IMG/VR virus record: IMGVR_UViG_3300032018_000006 | Span: 1 to 57,020 of that record | Length of the DNA: 57,020 nucleotides | Source: a virus | Strand: one strand, 5' to 3' | Shown here: positions 18,116-25,108 of the stretch, in pieces | Numbering within the stretch: position 1 is the stretch's first letter | Layout: the number at the start of each line of letters is the position of its first letter | Position numbers and translations under genes: made by a program | The notes under the pieces: model-generated | Told to the model about the DNA's origin: nothing | Database searches by the model: none | The model's input: only the letters and a program-made list of their open reading frames with translations

Positions 18116-18392
18116 TACAGCTCCCCTATACCAAACCTTACCATACCACACCGAACCGTGCTGTACCTTTCCACGCCAAACCGAACCCCACCTCTGACCA
18201 AACCTCGCCTCACATCACCCTACCATGCCCAACATCATCTCACCGCGCCTCACCTCTGACCGCACCATACCATACTGCACCACGCCTGACCTCACCTCAC
18301 TTTGCCTAACCGTACCATACCTCTGACCTCACCTCACCGAACCGCACATCACCCGACCACGCCAGACATCACCAAACCTGGCCTCTGACCGT
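18116..18392 (-). repeat. Pentanucleotide-periodic repeat tract (NGGTN, four blocks) upstream of terminase
   Basis: About 280 bp of non-coding DNA read on the minus strand as consecutive pentamers of consensus NGGTN (plus strand: NACCN), more than 50 units with variable flanks. The sequence CCTCTGACC occurs on the plus strand at 18191, 18253, 18320 and 18382, spaced 62, 67 and 62 bp. Each occurrence shifts the 5-bp phase by 2, so the tract is a set of blocks of 12 or 13 pentamers plus 2 bases. GG recurs every 5 bases on one strand. It lies just upstream of terS and is a candidate packaging (pac) or terminase-binding locus or a G-rich structured element. Confidence 0.9.
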
Positions 18393-18394
18393 AT

Positions 18395-18877
18395 TTATTT
18401 CTTTTTTACCGATTGTAAGAGTTGCTTCAACATGCTCCATCTTGCACGTAAATCGTTGTCTTTCTGCTGTTGTTCCATATCAACCACTTTGGTGTTCGAC
18501 ATGATTAAATCGGCCACTTTAATCTCATTTTTAATGGCATCAATCGCCTTTTCATAAGCAAAAGTTGTCTGCTCGGATGAAGGAAGGATCATATAACCAT
18601 CGCCCCGGACATTTCGAAGGTAAACCTTGTAGTTTTCGAGCAATTCCCATCGTAGCGAATCAATCAGGCTCATGTAGGAAAATTGTTGTAGTTGCAATGC
18701 TTTGATAAATTCGAGTTCGTTGTCAAATTCGCTGAACTTTAGTTCTTTGAAATTGAATTTTGATTTTAGCCAATCGTGCTCAATCGTTTCGCCGGCTGCG
18801 AATTTTTCAATAATTTCTGTTTGAAAATCGACCCACGGTTGTGAACCGATTTTCATTTCTTCTGAGTTACTTTCCAT
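18395..18877 (-). CDS. Conserved-type phage protein, unknown function
   Basis: A 160-residue, acidic, mostly helical protein (MESNSEEMKIGSQPWVDFQT) ending in a basic tail (LKQLLQSVKKK). Only 4 bp separate it from the upstream gene, so it is part of the same unit. It sits immediately before the pentamer tract and terminase genes. I do not recognise a domain. Position suggests a late accessory or packaging-associated role, but nothing in the sequence proves it. Confidence 0.6.
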   Translation of the reverse strand: MESNSEEMKIGSQPWVDFQTEIIEKFAAGETIEHDWLKSKFNFKELKFSEFDNELEFIKALQLQQFSYMSLIDSLRWELLENYKVYLRNVRGDGYMILPSSEQTTFAYEKAIDAIKNEIKVADLIMSNTKVVDMEQQQKDNDLRARWSMLKQLLQSVKKK

Positions 18878-18881
18878 TGTA

Positions 18882-19454
18882 TTACTGAATTAGTGTTGCG
18901 TTAAACCTTCCAAACTTGGGGCGATAGTCGCAAACACCGATAAATCGACCACCATACTCCACGAACTTTAAAATATCGGATTCATCAAGCCGGGTTTCGT
19001 CATACCAAATTTCGACTTCGGTTGACCAATCGTTAAAGATTGGCCTACATCTCAAAATCTTTGAATTATTGACCTTGACCGTTCTGAAATCCTTGTATTC
19101 ATCCATCTTGAAAAGTTCATCCGGAGTAAGTTTATTGTGTTTGAATTTGAAAACCGGATCAGTTGGAATCCGAAAGGCTTGCTTAAAAACCGGTCCCTGC
19201 TTAAATGATTTTGCGGCAGCCAGGAATGTACCCTCAAAACATTCGGCTTTTATAAAATAGCCTTTTTGATTGGTGTGGTACAAACTGGCCTCCCACTCAA
19301 TAGCCGCCATTTCGAACAAATCATCTTCGGTCTTTTTCCGCTTCGATGAAATTGCTTTGAAGCGTTTTGTGTACTCATTAAACGGATTAGCCGTTTTATC
19401 ATCGTGTTGCAATAAAGGTGCAATTCCTTCAATTTTGAACTTTAAAATTTTCAT
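18882..19454 (-). CDS. Unknown protein with RAMP-like sequence features
   Basis: A 190-residue protein. The N-terminus MKILKFKIEGIAPLLQHDDK, a middle AECFEGTFLAAAKSF segment and a C-terminal GGRFIGVCDYRPKFGRF glycine-rich motif resemble a widespread group of phage proteins of unknown function. The fold pattern (beta strand, TPLL-type loop, late glycine-rich loop) recalls Cas7/RAMP-like RNA-binding proteins, but this is only a visual resemblance. It lies in the terminase-proximal late region between two short unknown genes. Confidence 0.6.
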   Translation of the reverse strand: MKILKFKIEGIAPLLQHDDKTANPFNEYTKRFKAISSKRKKTEDDLFEMAAIEWEASLYHTNQKGYFIKAECFEGTFLAAAKSFKQGPVFKQAFRIPTDPVFKFKHNKLTPDELFKMDEYKDFRTVKVNNSKILRCRPIFNDWSTEVEIWYDETRLDESDILKFVEYGGRFIGVCDYRPKFGRFNATLIQ

Positions 19455-19464
19455 GATTTTAGTT

Positions 19465-19773
19465 TTATGTAGTTAAAATAATTTGATTTTTTTCCCTGCA
19501 ATAGTTCGAAAACGAATCTAAAAGCCCATTTTCGAGAATAAAGAAGTATGCCTGATTTTTTGCATCCATCTCAATAAATGCAAAATCAATCAATTCGTTT
19601 TGAGTTTTGGATTTAAGCTTACTGATTAAGCCATTTCTGGCCTTATCGTGGTTTTTGCGGATAAAGTCAACCGGATTGTCTTGAATAAAACCTGTGGAAC
19701 GATGCTCAATTATCGGAACGGCAACCGCAGTGTCGTGGTTTTGCCTGAAGCCTATTGGATTTCTTTGGATCAT
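19465..19773 (-). CDS. Small unknown protein in late leader region
   Basis: A 102-residue protein (MIQRNPIGFRQNHDTAVAVP) rich in Asn, Phe and charged residues. Its ATG overlaps the TGA of the short preceding frame (ATGA), so the two are translationally coupled. No domain is recognised. It is the second gene after the late promoter at 20123. Confidence 0.5.
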   Translation of the reverse strand: MIQRNPIGFRQNHDTAVAVPIIEHRSTGFIQDNPVDFIRKNHDKARNGLISKLKSKTQNELIDFAFIEMDAKNQAYFFILENGLLDSFSNYCREKNQIILTT

Positions 19774-19952
19774 GATTGGCCTCCTTCCTGAATAGTGGTT
19801 GCTAACTCACGCTTCTGGTCGCGAAGCGCAATAAGTTTTTAAAGGGTAATGCCACGAGCTTCAAGCTCTTCGCAATGCTGGCGGATTTTCTGCATTACGA
19901 TTTCGTAGGTAGATACCCTACGGCTTTTCTTTGTCTCTTTTGTGTCAGTCAT
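19770..19952 (-). pseudogene. Short late-leader gene interrupted by an in-frame TAA
   Basis: An ATG at 19950-19952 opens a frame of 37 codons (MTDTKETKKSRRVSTYEIVM...) that ends at TAA 19839-19841. The same frame continues without interruption for 22 codons (KLIALRDQKRELATTIQEGG) to TGA at 19770, which overlaps the next start. The downstream part looks like real protein, and a single GAA-to-TAA change would explain the stop. Either a nonsense mutation, a read error, or suppressed readthrough is possible. The intact product would be 60 residues, basic and helical. Confidence 0.5.
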
Positions 19953-19985
19953 AACATAAAGATTAAAATTAATAAAATAAAAGAA

Positions 19986-20059
19986 CCCAAGGTGTGACTG
20001 ACAATTACAACGCGGGGCGTTGGAACTCGGATACCCTTTCGGAATATCACCACCTTGGG
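19986..20059 (-). ncRNA. Structured 5' leader (three-way-junction-like) of the late transcript
   Basis: On the minus strand CCCAAGGTG (20059-20051) pairs perfectly with CACCTTGGG (19994-19986). Inside lie GATATTC/GGGTATC closed by a CGAAA loop and a perfect AACGC/GCGTT hairpin, making a three-way junction of 74 nt. A U-rich tract follows the closing helix. It lies about 55 nt after the predicted start of the late transcript and 34 nt before the first ATG, the position of a leader element controlling termination or translation. I cannot match it to a known riboswitch. Confidence 0.55.
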
Positions 20060-20122
20060 CTTTATCTCTAAAATTTGAATTCTTGGGATTTGCCCCCGTA
20101 TGTTATAATTATCAGTCGGAGG

Positions 20123-20152
20123 CAAATATAAATATTGTTTTTTGATTTGCAA
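20123..20152 (-). promoter_or_regulatory. Strong Bacteroidota-type promoter for the late operon
   Basis: Minus-strand TTG (20152-20150), a 19-base spacer and TATATTTGCC (20130-20121) match the Bacteroidota promoter consensus (-33 TTG, -7 TAnnTTTG). The box lies just past the stop codon of the sigma-like gene and faces the terminase and structural genes. This is the best-formed promoter in the window. Confidence 0.8.
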
Positions 20153-20154
20153 CA

Positions 20155-20715
20155 TTACAATAAAGATTTATTGAATATTTTCGATTTTATCAACTGGATT
20201 ACCTTACTGTAAGTCTCGTATAATTCTTTTCTTGACTCAGGACCTTCCCATTCAGAAAACGGTAAATCGCAAAAGAATCTATGCTCGAACACTCGCTTTG
20301 CCTTATCTGACAAATTGAGTGTTTCAAACGCCAGCCGAACCTGCTCAAACTGTTTGAGTATTATGGCCGGTGTGTCAACTTCCGAATCTGTAACGTCCTC
20401 AATATTGAGCCTGCGGATGTCAATGTTTGCTGATGGCATTGGCCTGTATTTTCTTTGGTATGGAGATGTCACTGAGTAAACATTCAGCTTGATCATTCGC
20501 AATACATAGAAATCGAGCTCTGTGTACTGACATTTTTTAGAATTCATAAGATTGATCAGCTTACAATCATCTTTCTGGAGCAAAGCGACTATTACCTCAT
20601 TCAGAACATCAATTGATTCGTCAGCAATTCCAGCCTGAGTACAGTGATAATTAGAATAATCGAGCCATCTTCCGTAGCGTTTCTCAATGTAGTTGTTGAT
20701 TTCTGGTATGGCCAT
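20155..20715 (-). CDS. Sigma-70-like transcription factor (probable late regulator)
   Basis: A 186-residue protein (MAIPEINNYIEKRYGRWLDY) with the helical layout of short sigma factors: an N-terminal region-2-like part and a C-terminal region-4-like part (residues ~130-183, TLNLSDKAKRVFEHRFFCDL ... YETYSKVIQLIKSKIF). Phages of Bacteroidota often carry such proteins next to replication genes. Its stop lies 3 bp from the late promoter, so it could be the activator that turns on late genes. A plain DNA-binding regulator remains possible. Confidence 0.6.
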   Translation of the reverse strand: MAIPEINNYIEKRYGRWLDYSNYHCTQAGIADESIDVLNEVIVALLQKDDCKLINLMNSKKCQYTELDFYVLRMIKLNVYSVTSPYQRKYRPMPSANIDIRRLNIEDVTDSEVDTPAIILKQFEQVRLAFETLNLSDKAKRVFEHRFFCDLPFSEWEGPESRKELYETYSKVIQLIKSKIFNKSLL

Positions 20716-20793
20716 TTCGTTTAGTTTTTTATCTTTGTTTTGCGAATAATAAAAAACCAGAGAGGCGGCACCTGATTAGGGCTGCTTTTTTGT

Positions 20794-22206
20794 TTAAAAC
20801 GGCTCATCCTTTTCGTAAAAATCAGCGTTTGCCCGTATTGATGAAAAAGTGTCAAAATCTGTGGGTTCAGAATCTGCAAATATTGTTTTTTCATCATTGG
20901 CCCAAAAGCTCACATATCCAACTTTTCCACGACGGTTTTTGCCGGTCTTCAATTTAAGTCCGTCATGATCGTAAAGGAACAATACCACATCAGCATCCTG
21001 CTCAACAGCTCCAGATTCGCGAATATCCGAAAGGTTTGGTTCTTTGTTTGTCCGCTTCTCCACCTCCCTGTTAAGCTGAGAAAGGCAAATTATCGGCACA
21101 TTTACCTCCAAGGCTGTTTGTTTCAATGTCCGGCTTATTTCAGCGATTTGCTGCTCCCTGATGGCCTTCCTGTCTGTTGGCTTTACCAATTGCAAATAAT
21201 CAATAACCACCAGATCACAGCGGCCAGCCCTGTTGTTTCGTATGGTATTTGCCCGGATCTGGCTAACTGTTGTTCCGGGATAATCATTCCAGATGATCGG
21301 CAATTTTTCAAGCGTGCTCACTCCTTTGTGCAAATTTTGCCAATCGTCAGCGATGAGTTTACCATCACGCAAATCAGATCTTGAAATTCCTGATGTTCCC
21401 GAAAGAAGTATCCGGAAGAAATCAGCATTTTTCATTTCCAAACCGTAGAAGTTGACCCATTTGCCAGACAATGCCGCTGTTTTTGCCAGATGGAGAGCAA
21501 AAGATGATTTACCGACAGATGGACGTGCTGCAAGTATGATTAGATTTCCGTTTCTCCAACCTCCAAGCGAGCGGTTCAGATCAGAAAGTCCGGTTGAAAT
21601 ACCGGGAGTGATTCCTGCTTCAGTAGCCTTGCAATCCAACTCGATCTCTTTCATGGCTTCGCGTGCTACAACTGGTGATGTCTGACCTGAATTTGAACAA
21701 AGTATCAGGTTATCAACATCGTTCAATTTTGTTCTGGCGTTGTTGATCAAATCATCAATATCAGTGCTTTCATCGTAGCTTTCTGTTTGAATCTCTGTTG
21801 ATATCCTGATCAGCTCACGTTGAATAAACTTCTGGGCAATGATTTTAGCATGAAACTCAATGTGTGCCGCAGAAGCTACTTTCGAAGTAAGTTGGGTAAC
21901 ATACATCGGACCGCCAATCGCTTCAAGTTTTCCAGAATCAATCAATGCCCTGGTAACGGTAAGCAAATCCACCGGCTTTCCTTCAATCGAAAGTTTTTTA
22001 ACCGTTTCGAAAACTGTCTGGTGTTCCTGCTTGTAAAAGCTGGCCGTATCAATCACATCCGAAATGCGGTGTAACGCATCTCTTTCAAGCATCAGCGCTC
22101 CAAGTACTGCTTCTTCAACATCAATTGCCTGTGGAGGAATCTTGCCGAATTGAGCATTTATTTCGTCAACTGTTTTACGTTGCTGGTTATTGCGTTGATC
22201 TACCAT
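20794..22206 (-). CDS. dnaB: Replicative DNA helicase (DnaB family)
   Basis: A 470-residue DnaB-type helicase. The N-terminal DnaB domain begins at PPQAIDVEEAVLGALMLERD (residues ~18-37). The RecA-like core has Walker A ARPSVGKSSFA (~227), Walker B LVVIDYLQL (~328) and the SQLNREVEKR motif (~372). It ends in an acidic, aromatic tail. The start overlaps the upstream gene stop by 7 bp. It unwinds DNA at the phage fork and is probably loaded by the replication protein encoded upstream. Confidence 0.95.
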   Translation of the reverse strand: MVDQRNNQQRKTVDEINAQFGKIPPQAIDVEEAVLGALMLERDALHRISDVIDTASFYKQEHQTVFETVKKLSIEGKPVDLLTVTRALIDSGKLEAIGGPMYVTQLTSKVASAAHIEFHAKIIAQKFIQRELIRISTEIQTESYDESTDIDDLINNARTKLNDVDNLILCSNSGQTSPVVAREAMKEIELDCKATEAGITPGISTGLSDLNRSLGGWRNGNLIILAARPSVGKSSFALHLAKTAALSGKWVNFYGLEMKNADFFRILLSGTSGISRSDLRDGKLIADDWQNLHKGVSTLEKLPIIWNDYPGTTVSQIRANTIRNNRAGRCDLVVIDYLQLVKPTDRKAIREQQIAEISRTLKQTALEVNVPIICLSQLNREVEKRTNKEPNLSDIRESGAVEQDADVVLFLYDHDGLKLKTGKNRRGKVGYVSFWANDEKTIFADSEPTDFDTFSSIRANADFYEKDEPF

Positions 22207-22547
22207 TTTTCCGGTCTTTTTGAGCGTTTGTAATTCTCACATTCTTCCCTGAAAACCTTCATCAAGCTAACGATGTTGAGCTTGTAAATTTCAGCATCTC
22301 CACTGGCAATCATGCGTATTGAACTGCTGTATGGCTCCAGTTCAAAGGTCATTTTGTTGGCAATGATCAACCTAACGATCATATTTACCATGATTTCCAA
22401 CTGCTTATCTGGCATCCCCATTGATAAACTTCCGTCTTCCAGCCTTCTGGGTTCATAACTGAAGCAAATGGACAGGTCGAATAACCATTGTGCCATTTTG
22501 ATTTTAAACTCGTTGATTTCTTCGGGTGTGTAATTTCTTTTTTCCAT
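22200..22547 (-). CDS. Small replication-region protein, unknown
   Basis: A 115-residue helical protein (MEKRNYTPEEINEFKIKMAQ) between the replication protein and DnaB genes. It carries no recognisable catalytic motif and ends ENYKRSKRPEKW. Position and size would suit a helicase loader or accessory factor, but there is no ATPase motif to support loading activity. Confidence 0.55.
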   Translation of the reverse strand: MEKRNYTPEEINEFKIKMAQWLFDLSICFSYEPRRLEDGSLSMGMPDKQLEIMVNMIVRLIIANKMTFELEPYSSSIRMIASGDAEIYKLNIVSLMKVFREECENYKRSKRPEKW

Positions 22548-22553
22548 AATTTT

Positions 22554-23336
22554 TTATTTAAATAGTTGTTTTATAGACTCTTTCCTTTTTCTGTCATCTT
22601 CACTTAATGAAGTGGTTTGATTGGGCTTTGAACCAATGGCATCGCCTACATCATCCTCCCAGCGCCTGGCAGATAGCCAACCTTGTGCCATTTTGGGCGT
22701 TCTTCCTTTTGCAATCAACGCTGATCGTTGCTTCGCTTCAATTTCGGCAGCCAGATAAATTTGTTCGCAGATTTGCGGGTTCATATCAGGAATATCAATC
22801 CATGCATCGGCAGCTTCGGCTTTTCCTTTTGGATAATTGAACTTTTTCCAGAAAATCAAAAATGTTTCAAGTCGCTTACCGGATAGCTTCCGTTGCTTTT
22901 TGGTTAGATAAAACTCAACTTCAGGTTTTTCAACTTCAGCTTCATCGGTTTTCGATGAAGAAATATTTTCTTCTTTAATAACATTTACATTTACACTTAC
23001 ATTATCATTTACACTTACGGTTGAAAGTGTTGAGCTTTGTTGACATGTGTCAACATGTGTTGAATTTGTCGCATTTTGTTGCTTTTTTTCAGCACTTGCT
23101 ATACCTGCTTTTATCCTTTTTTCTCTTATTTCTTCATACTTTACAAGGTCACGTTTAAGTCCTTGTTTTATGGGTTCAAATGCAATCTCAATCAGTACAT
23201 TTTCAGTGACCGGATGCTCGTCATTCACATAGCTAAGTATATGCTTAAATAGCTCTCCTGCCTGTTCGTTTGAAAGTTTCTTTACCGTGTGAATCAAGTC
23301 CACGTAAAGCAAAAATGATTTTTTACCTTCTGCCAT
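22554..23336 (-). CDS. Replication initiator-like protein (DUF6291-type N-terminus)
   Basis: The start at 23336 (MAEGKKSFLLYVDLIHTVKK) avoids overlapping the upstream gene and is preferred; 260 residues. The N-terminal ~85 residues match a domain common at the start of Bacteroidota phage replication proteins (NEQAGELFKHILSYVNDEHP). A low-complexity Ser/Thr/Val/Asn linker follows, then a basic C-terminal domain with FWKKFNYPKGKAEAADAW and GWLSARRWEDD, resembling primosomal DnaT/DnaD-type tails. It probably marks the phage origin complex and recruits the helicase encoded just downstream. Confidence 0.65.
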   Translation of the reverse strand: MAEGKKSFLLYVDLIHTVKKLSNEQAGELFKHILSYVNDEHPVTENVLIEIAFEPIKQGLKRDLVKYEEIREKRIKAGIASAEKKQQNATNSTHVDTCQQSSTLSTVSVNDNVSVNVNVIKEENISSSKTDEAEVEKPEVEFYLTKKQRKLSGKRLETFLIFWKKFNYPKGKAEAADAWIDIPDMNPQICEQIYLAAEIEAKQRSALIAKGRTPKMAQGWLSARRWEDDVGDAIGSKPNQTTSLSEDDRKRKESIKQLFK

Positions 23337-23340
23337 GATT

Positions 23341-23658
23341 TTAGAATTTAAGTGGTTCAAGTTTTATCAAGGCATCTTCTGCTTTCTCCCTGAAAACCTT
23401 ATTTGTTTCCATCAGGTTATTGACCGTTTTTTTTGCGTGTAAGACGGTTGAATGATCACGGCCACCGTACATCATTCCAATATCAGCCAACGTTTCTTTC
23501 GTGTTCCGTTCACGCCACCACATGGCAAACTGACGGGCTTCAACCTCTTCTCTTTTTCGTTTCCGGTCTTCGGCTTTCATCCGTTCAACAGTCACACCAA
23601 ACGATTCTGAAACGATATCATCAATGCCCATAAGCCCAGGTCTTAAATATGCTTGCAT
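23341..23658 (-). CDS. Stand-alone DnaA domain IV (origin DNA-binding) protein
   Basis: A 105-residue protein consisting almost only of the DnaA C-terminal helix-turn-helix domain. The segment GIDDIVSESFGVTVERMKAE is followed by RQFAMWWRERNTKETLADIG and the diagnostic GGRDHSTVLHAKKTV, which reads DnaA boxes. The AAA+ ATPase of DnaA is absent. It could bind DnaA boxes at the phage origin or compete with host DnaA. It sits between the PRTRC genes and the replication protein. Confidence 0.88.
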   Translation of the reverse strand: MQAYLRPGLMGIDDIVSESFGVTVERMKAEDRKRKREEVEARQFAMWWRERNTKETLADIGMMYGGRDHSTVLHAKKTVNNLMETNKVFREKAEDALIKLEPLKF

Positions 23659-23660
23659 GG

Positions 23661-24422
23661 TCAGATTTTAATTTGGTTAACGTTCATCGTTTGAAGATTC
23701 AGGTAGGCTCCATGATAGTCGATCGATCCGGTACTGATCAGTTTCCAAATAAGAGCACTGCCCAGCTGGGCAAGAGTAGAGTTGACAAACAAATCCTGTT
23801 TGGTCAGGGCTTCGGCAAGCGAGCAGCTTGGACCGCTGTCTTCATCTTTTACCTGCGTAAGGTCAAATATATCCGCAATGGATTTCAATTCAGAAACTGT
23901 TTCAATGCCTTCAATTGTTGGTTGATCTACAGGCCTTACGGTACCAAGAACGATCTGTCCGGTATTCCTTGCATTGCCAAAGTCAAGCCAGTACATTTCT
24001 TCTGAATAATCATTGTATGACTGGTGAAGTCCATCCTTGAAATTATGGTGAAGGATTATTCGTGTATTAACGTTGTCAACGCATGAAACTGTGATGTTTG
24101 CCGGATTATCGTTATTGAACTTATCTGGTATTGCTTCCCATGAATTCAGGAAGAAACGGTTCAATCTGGTGACCAAAACAACCGCCTTATTTAAACCAAG
24201 GTCCGAAATACTGAATAACTGCCTTCCAATGTTGCTTTCAGTTACCGTATCCGGGTCATACGCTCGCACATGAAGTCCGGGATGTCCAAGTCCTTGCAAA
24301 GCATGATCAATGCGAGCCAGGCATGTTAATACCTGTGATCCGGTACCACCGATACCGATCAGGTTCACCGTAATCGGATGGGAGGGATCGAGCAGGTATT
24401 TATGGGTGTAGTGTCGTTTCAT
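23661..24422 (-). CDS. PRTRC-system ThiF-family (E1-like) protein
   Basis: A 253-residue ThiF/E1-like protein. The nucleotide-binding loop is LIGIGGTGSQVLTC (residues ~21-34), followed by VRAYDPDTVTESNIGRQLFS, the acidic and Arg-finger segment of adenylating E1 enzymes, and SCVDNVNTR. E1-like enzymes adenylate the C-terminus of a ubiquitin-like protein; in the PRTRC cassette the substrate is not known. No Cys4 zinc site is seen. The start overlaps the PRTRC-B stop by 4 bp. This sequence is typical of the PRTRC ThiF subgroup. Confidence 0.85.
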   Translation of the reverse strand: MKRHYTHKYLLDPSHPITVNLIGIGGTGSQVLTCLARIDHALQGLGHPGLHVRAYDPDTVTESNIGRQLFSISDLGLNKAVVLVTRLNRFFLNSWEAIPDKFNNDNPANITVSCVDNVNTRIILHHNFKDGLHQSYNDYSEEMYWLDFGNARNTGQIVLGTVRPVDQPTIEGIETVSELKSIADIFDLTQVKDEDSGPSCSLAEALTKQDLFVNSTLAQLGSALIWKLISTGSIDYHGAYLNLQTMNVNQIKI

Positions 24423-25108
24423 TTGAGTAATGATTTTAGAGTTAGTTTTTTGATCGGTTTCAATTCCTTTAATGGAAATTCACATCCTGTTTCAATACAC
24501 ATCTTTGTCAGGCTGGCCAGATTACTTACCACAGGATTACTCCCGAGTAAATGATCAAATTTTGATTTCCAAAACTTATCTTCCCAGTACTTGATCACAT
24601 TGTCGTAGGTAAGTTCTTCAGGAAATTTCAGCTTGGCACTGCCAAGGCATACATCTGCGGAGTCATACACGTTGAAAAATGGAGCGTGAAACAGTTTTGT
24701 TGAAAGACTAAGCCGCTTACTCCGGACTGCATAAACAGAAAGCGTAGTGCCATTCACGACGTAAATTAAGCCAGGCGTTAACAATTCACCGTTTTCAATC
24801 CCGAGCTTGCTGGAAAAGAACATCCGGCGTTTCTCAGGTTTCCGGTACCACACATATTTTTCACGTCCTGAGCGACAATCAGCGTAAAGCATATATGAAG
24901 GAATTGTACCGTGGATGATTTTAGCAGAATCGAATGAAAGTACCTCCGATATCCCGGCCAGGCATTTTTCAGTTAAAGGTATTCCGGCTGTCATTTTACC
25001 GTTGATAATATCACGGCGTTCGAGATAACAGTCATTTCCGTTCTGATAGACAATTACTGCCATTGCTGGAGCCAGGCTGCTGGTTAAATGTTCAGTTAGT
25101 TGGTTCAT
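24419..25108 (-). CDS. PRTRC-system protein B
   Basis: The start at 25108 (MNQLTEHLTSSLAPAMAVIV) is chosen over a longer reading that overlaps the upstream gene by 158 bp; 229 residues remain. Sequence features of PRTRC protein B include PGLIYVVNGTTLSVYAV, LFHAPFFNVYDSADVCLGSA and an EELTYDNVIKYWEDKFWKSK segment. Biochemical function is not known; the protein is conserved next to the ThiF-family gene in plasmid cassettes. Here it overlaps that gene by 4 bp. Confidence 0.82.
   Translation of the reverse strand: MNQLTEHLTSSLAPAMAVIVYQNGNDCYLERRDIINGKMTAGIPLTEKCLAGISEVLSFDSAKIIHGTIPSYMLYADCRSGREKYVWYRKPEKRRMFFSSKLGIENGELLTPGLIYVVNGTTLSVYAVRSKRLSLSTKLFHAPFFNVYDSADVCLGSAKLKFPEELTYDNVIKYWEDKFWKSKFDHLLGSNPVVSNLASLTKMCIETGCEFPLKELKPIKKLTLKSLLK

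Noticed and set aside
18116-18392. Pentamer tract as a CRISPR array
   Set aside because: Units are 5 bp with no 25-35 bp repeats or unique spacers, and no cas genes are present.
19949-20155. Minus-strand 68-codon frame starting MLQIKKQYLYLPP
   Set aside because: It runs through the late promoter and the paired arms of the structured leader and overlaps the following start; the sequence is explained better as regulatory DNA/RNA.
20755-20793. Possible terminator between the helicase and sigma-like genes
   Set aside because: CAGGTGCC...CTCTGG followed by T6 on the minus strand gives only short, interrupted pairing; too weak to annotate.
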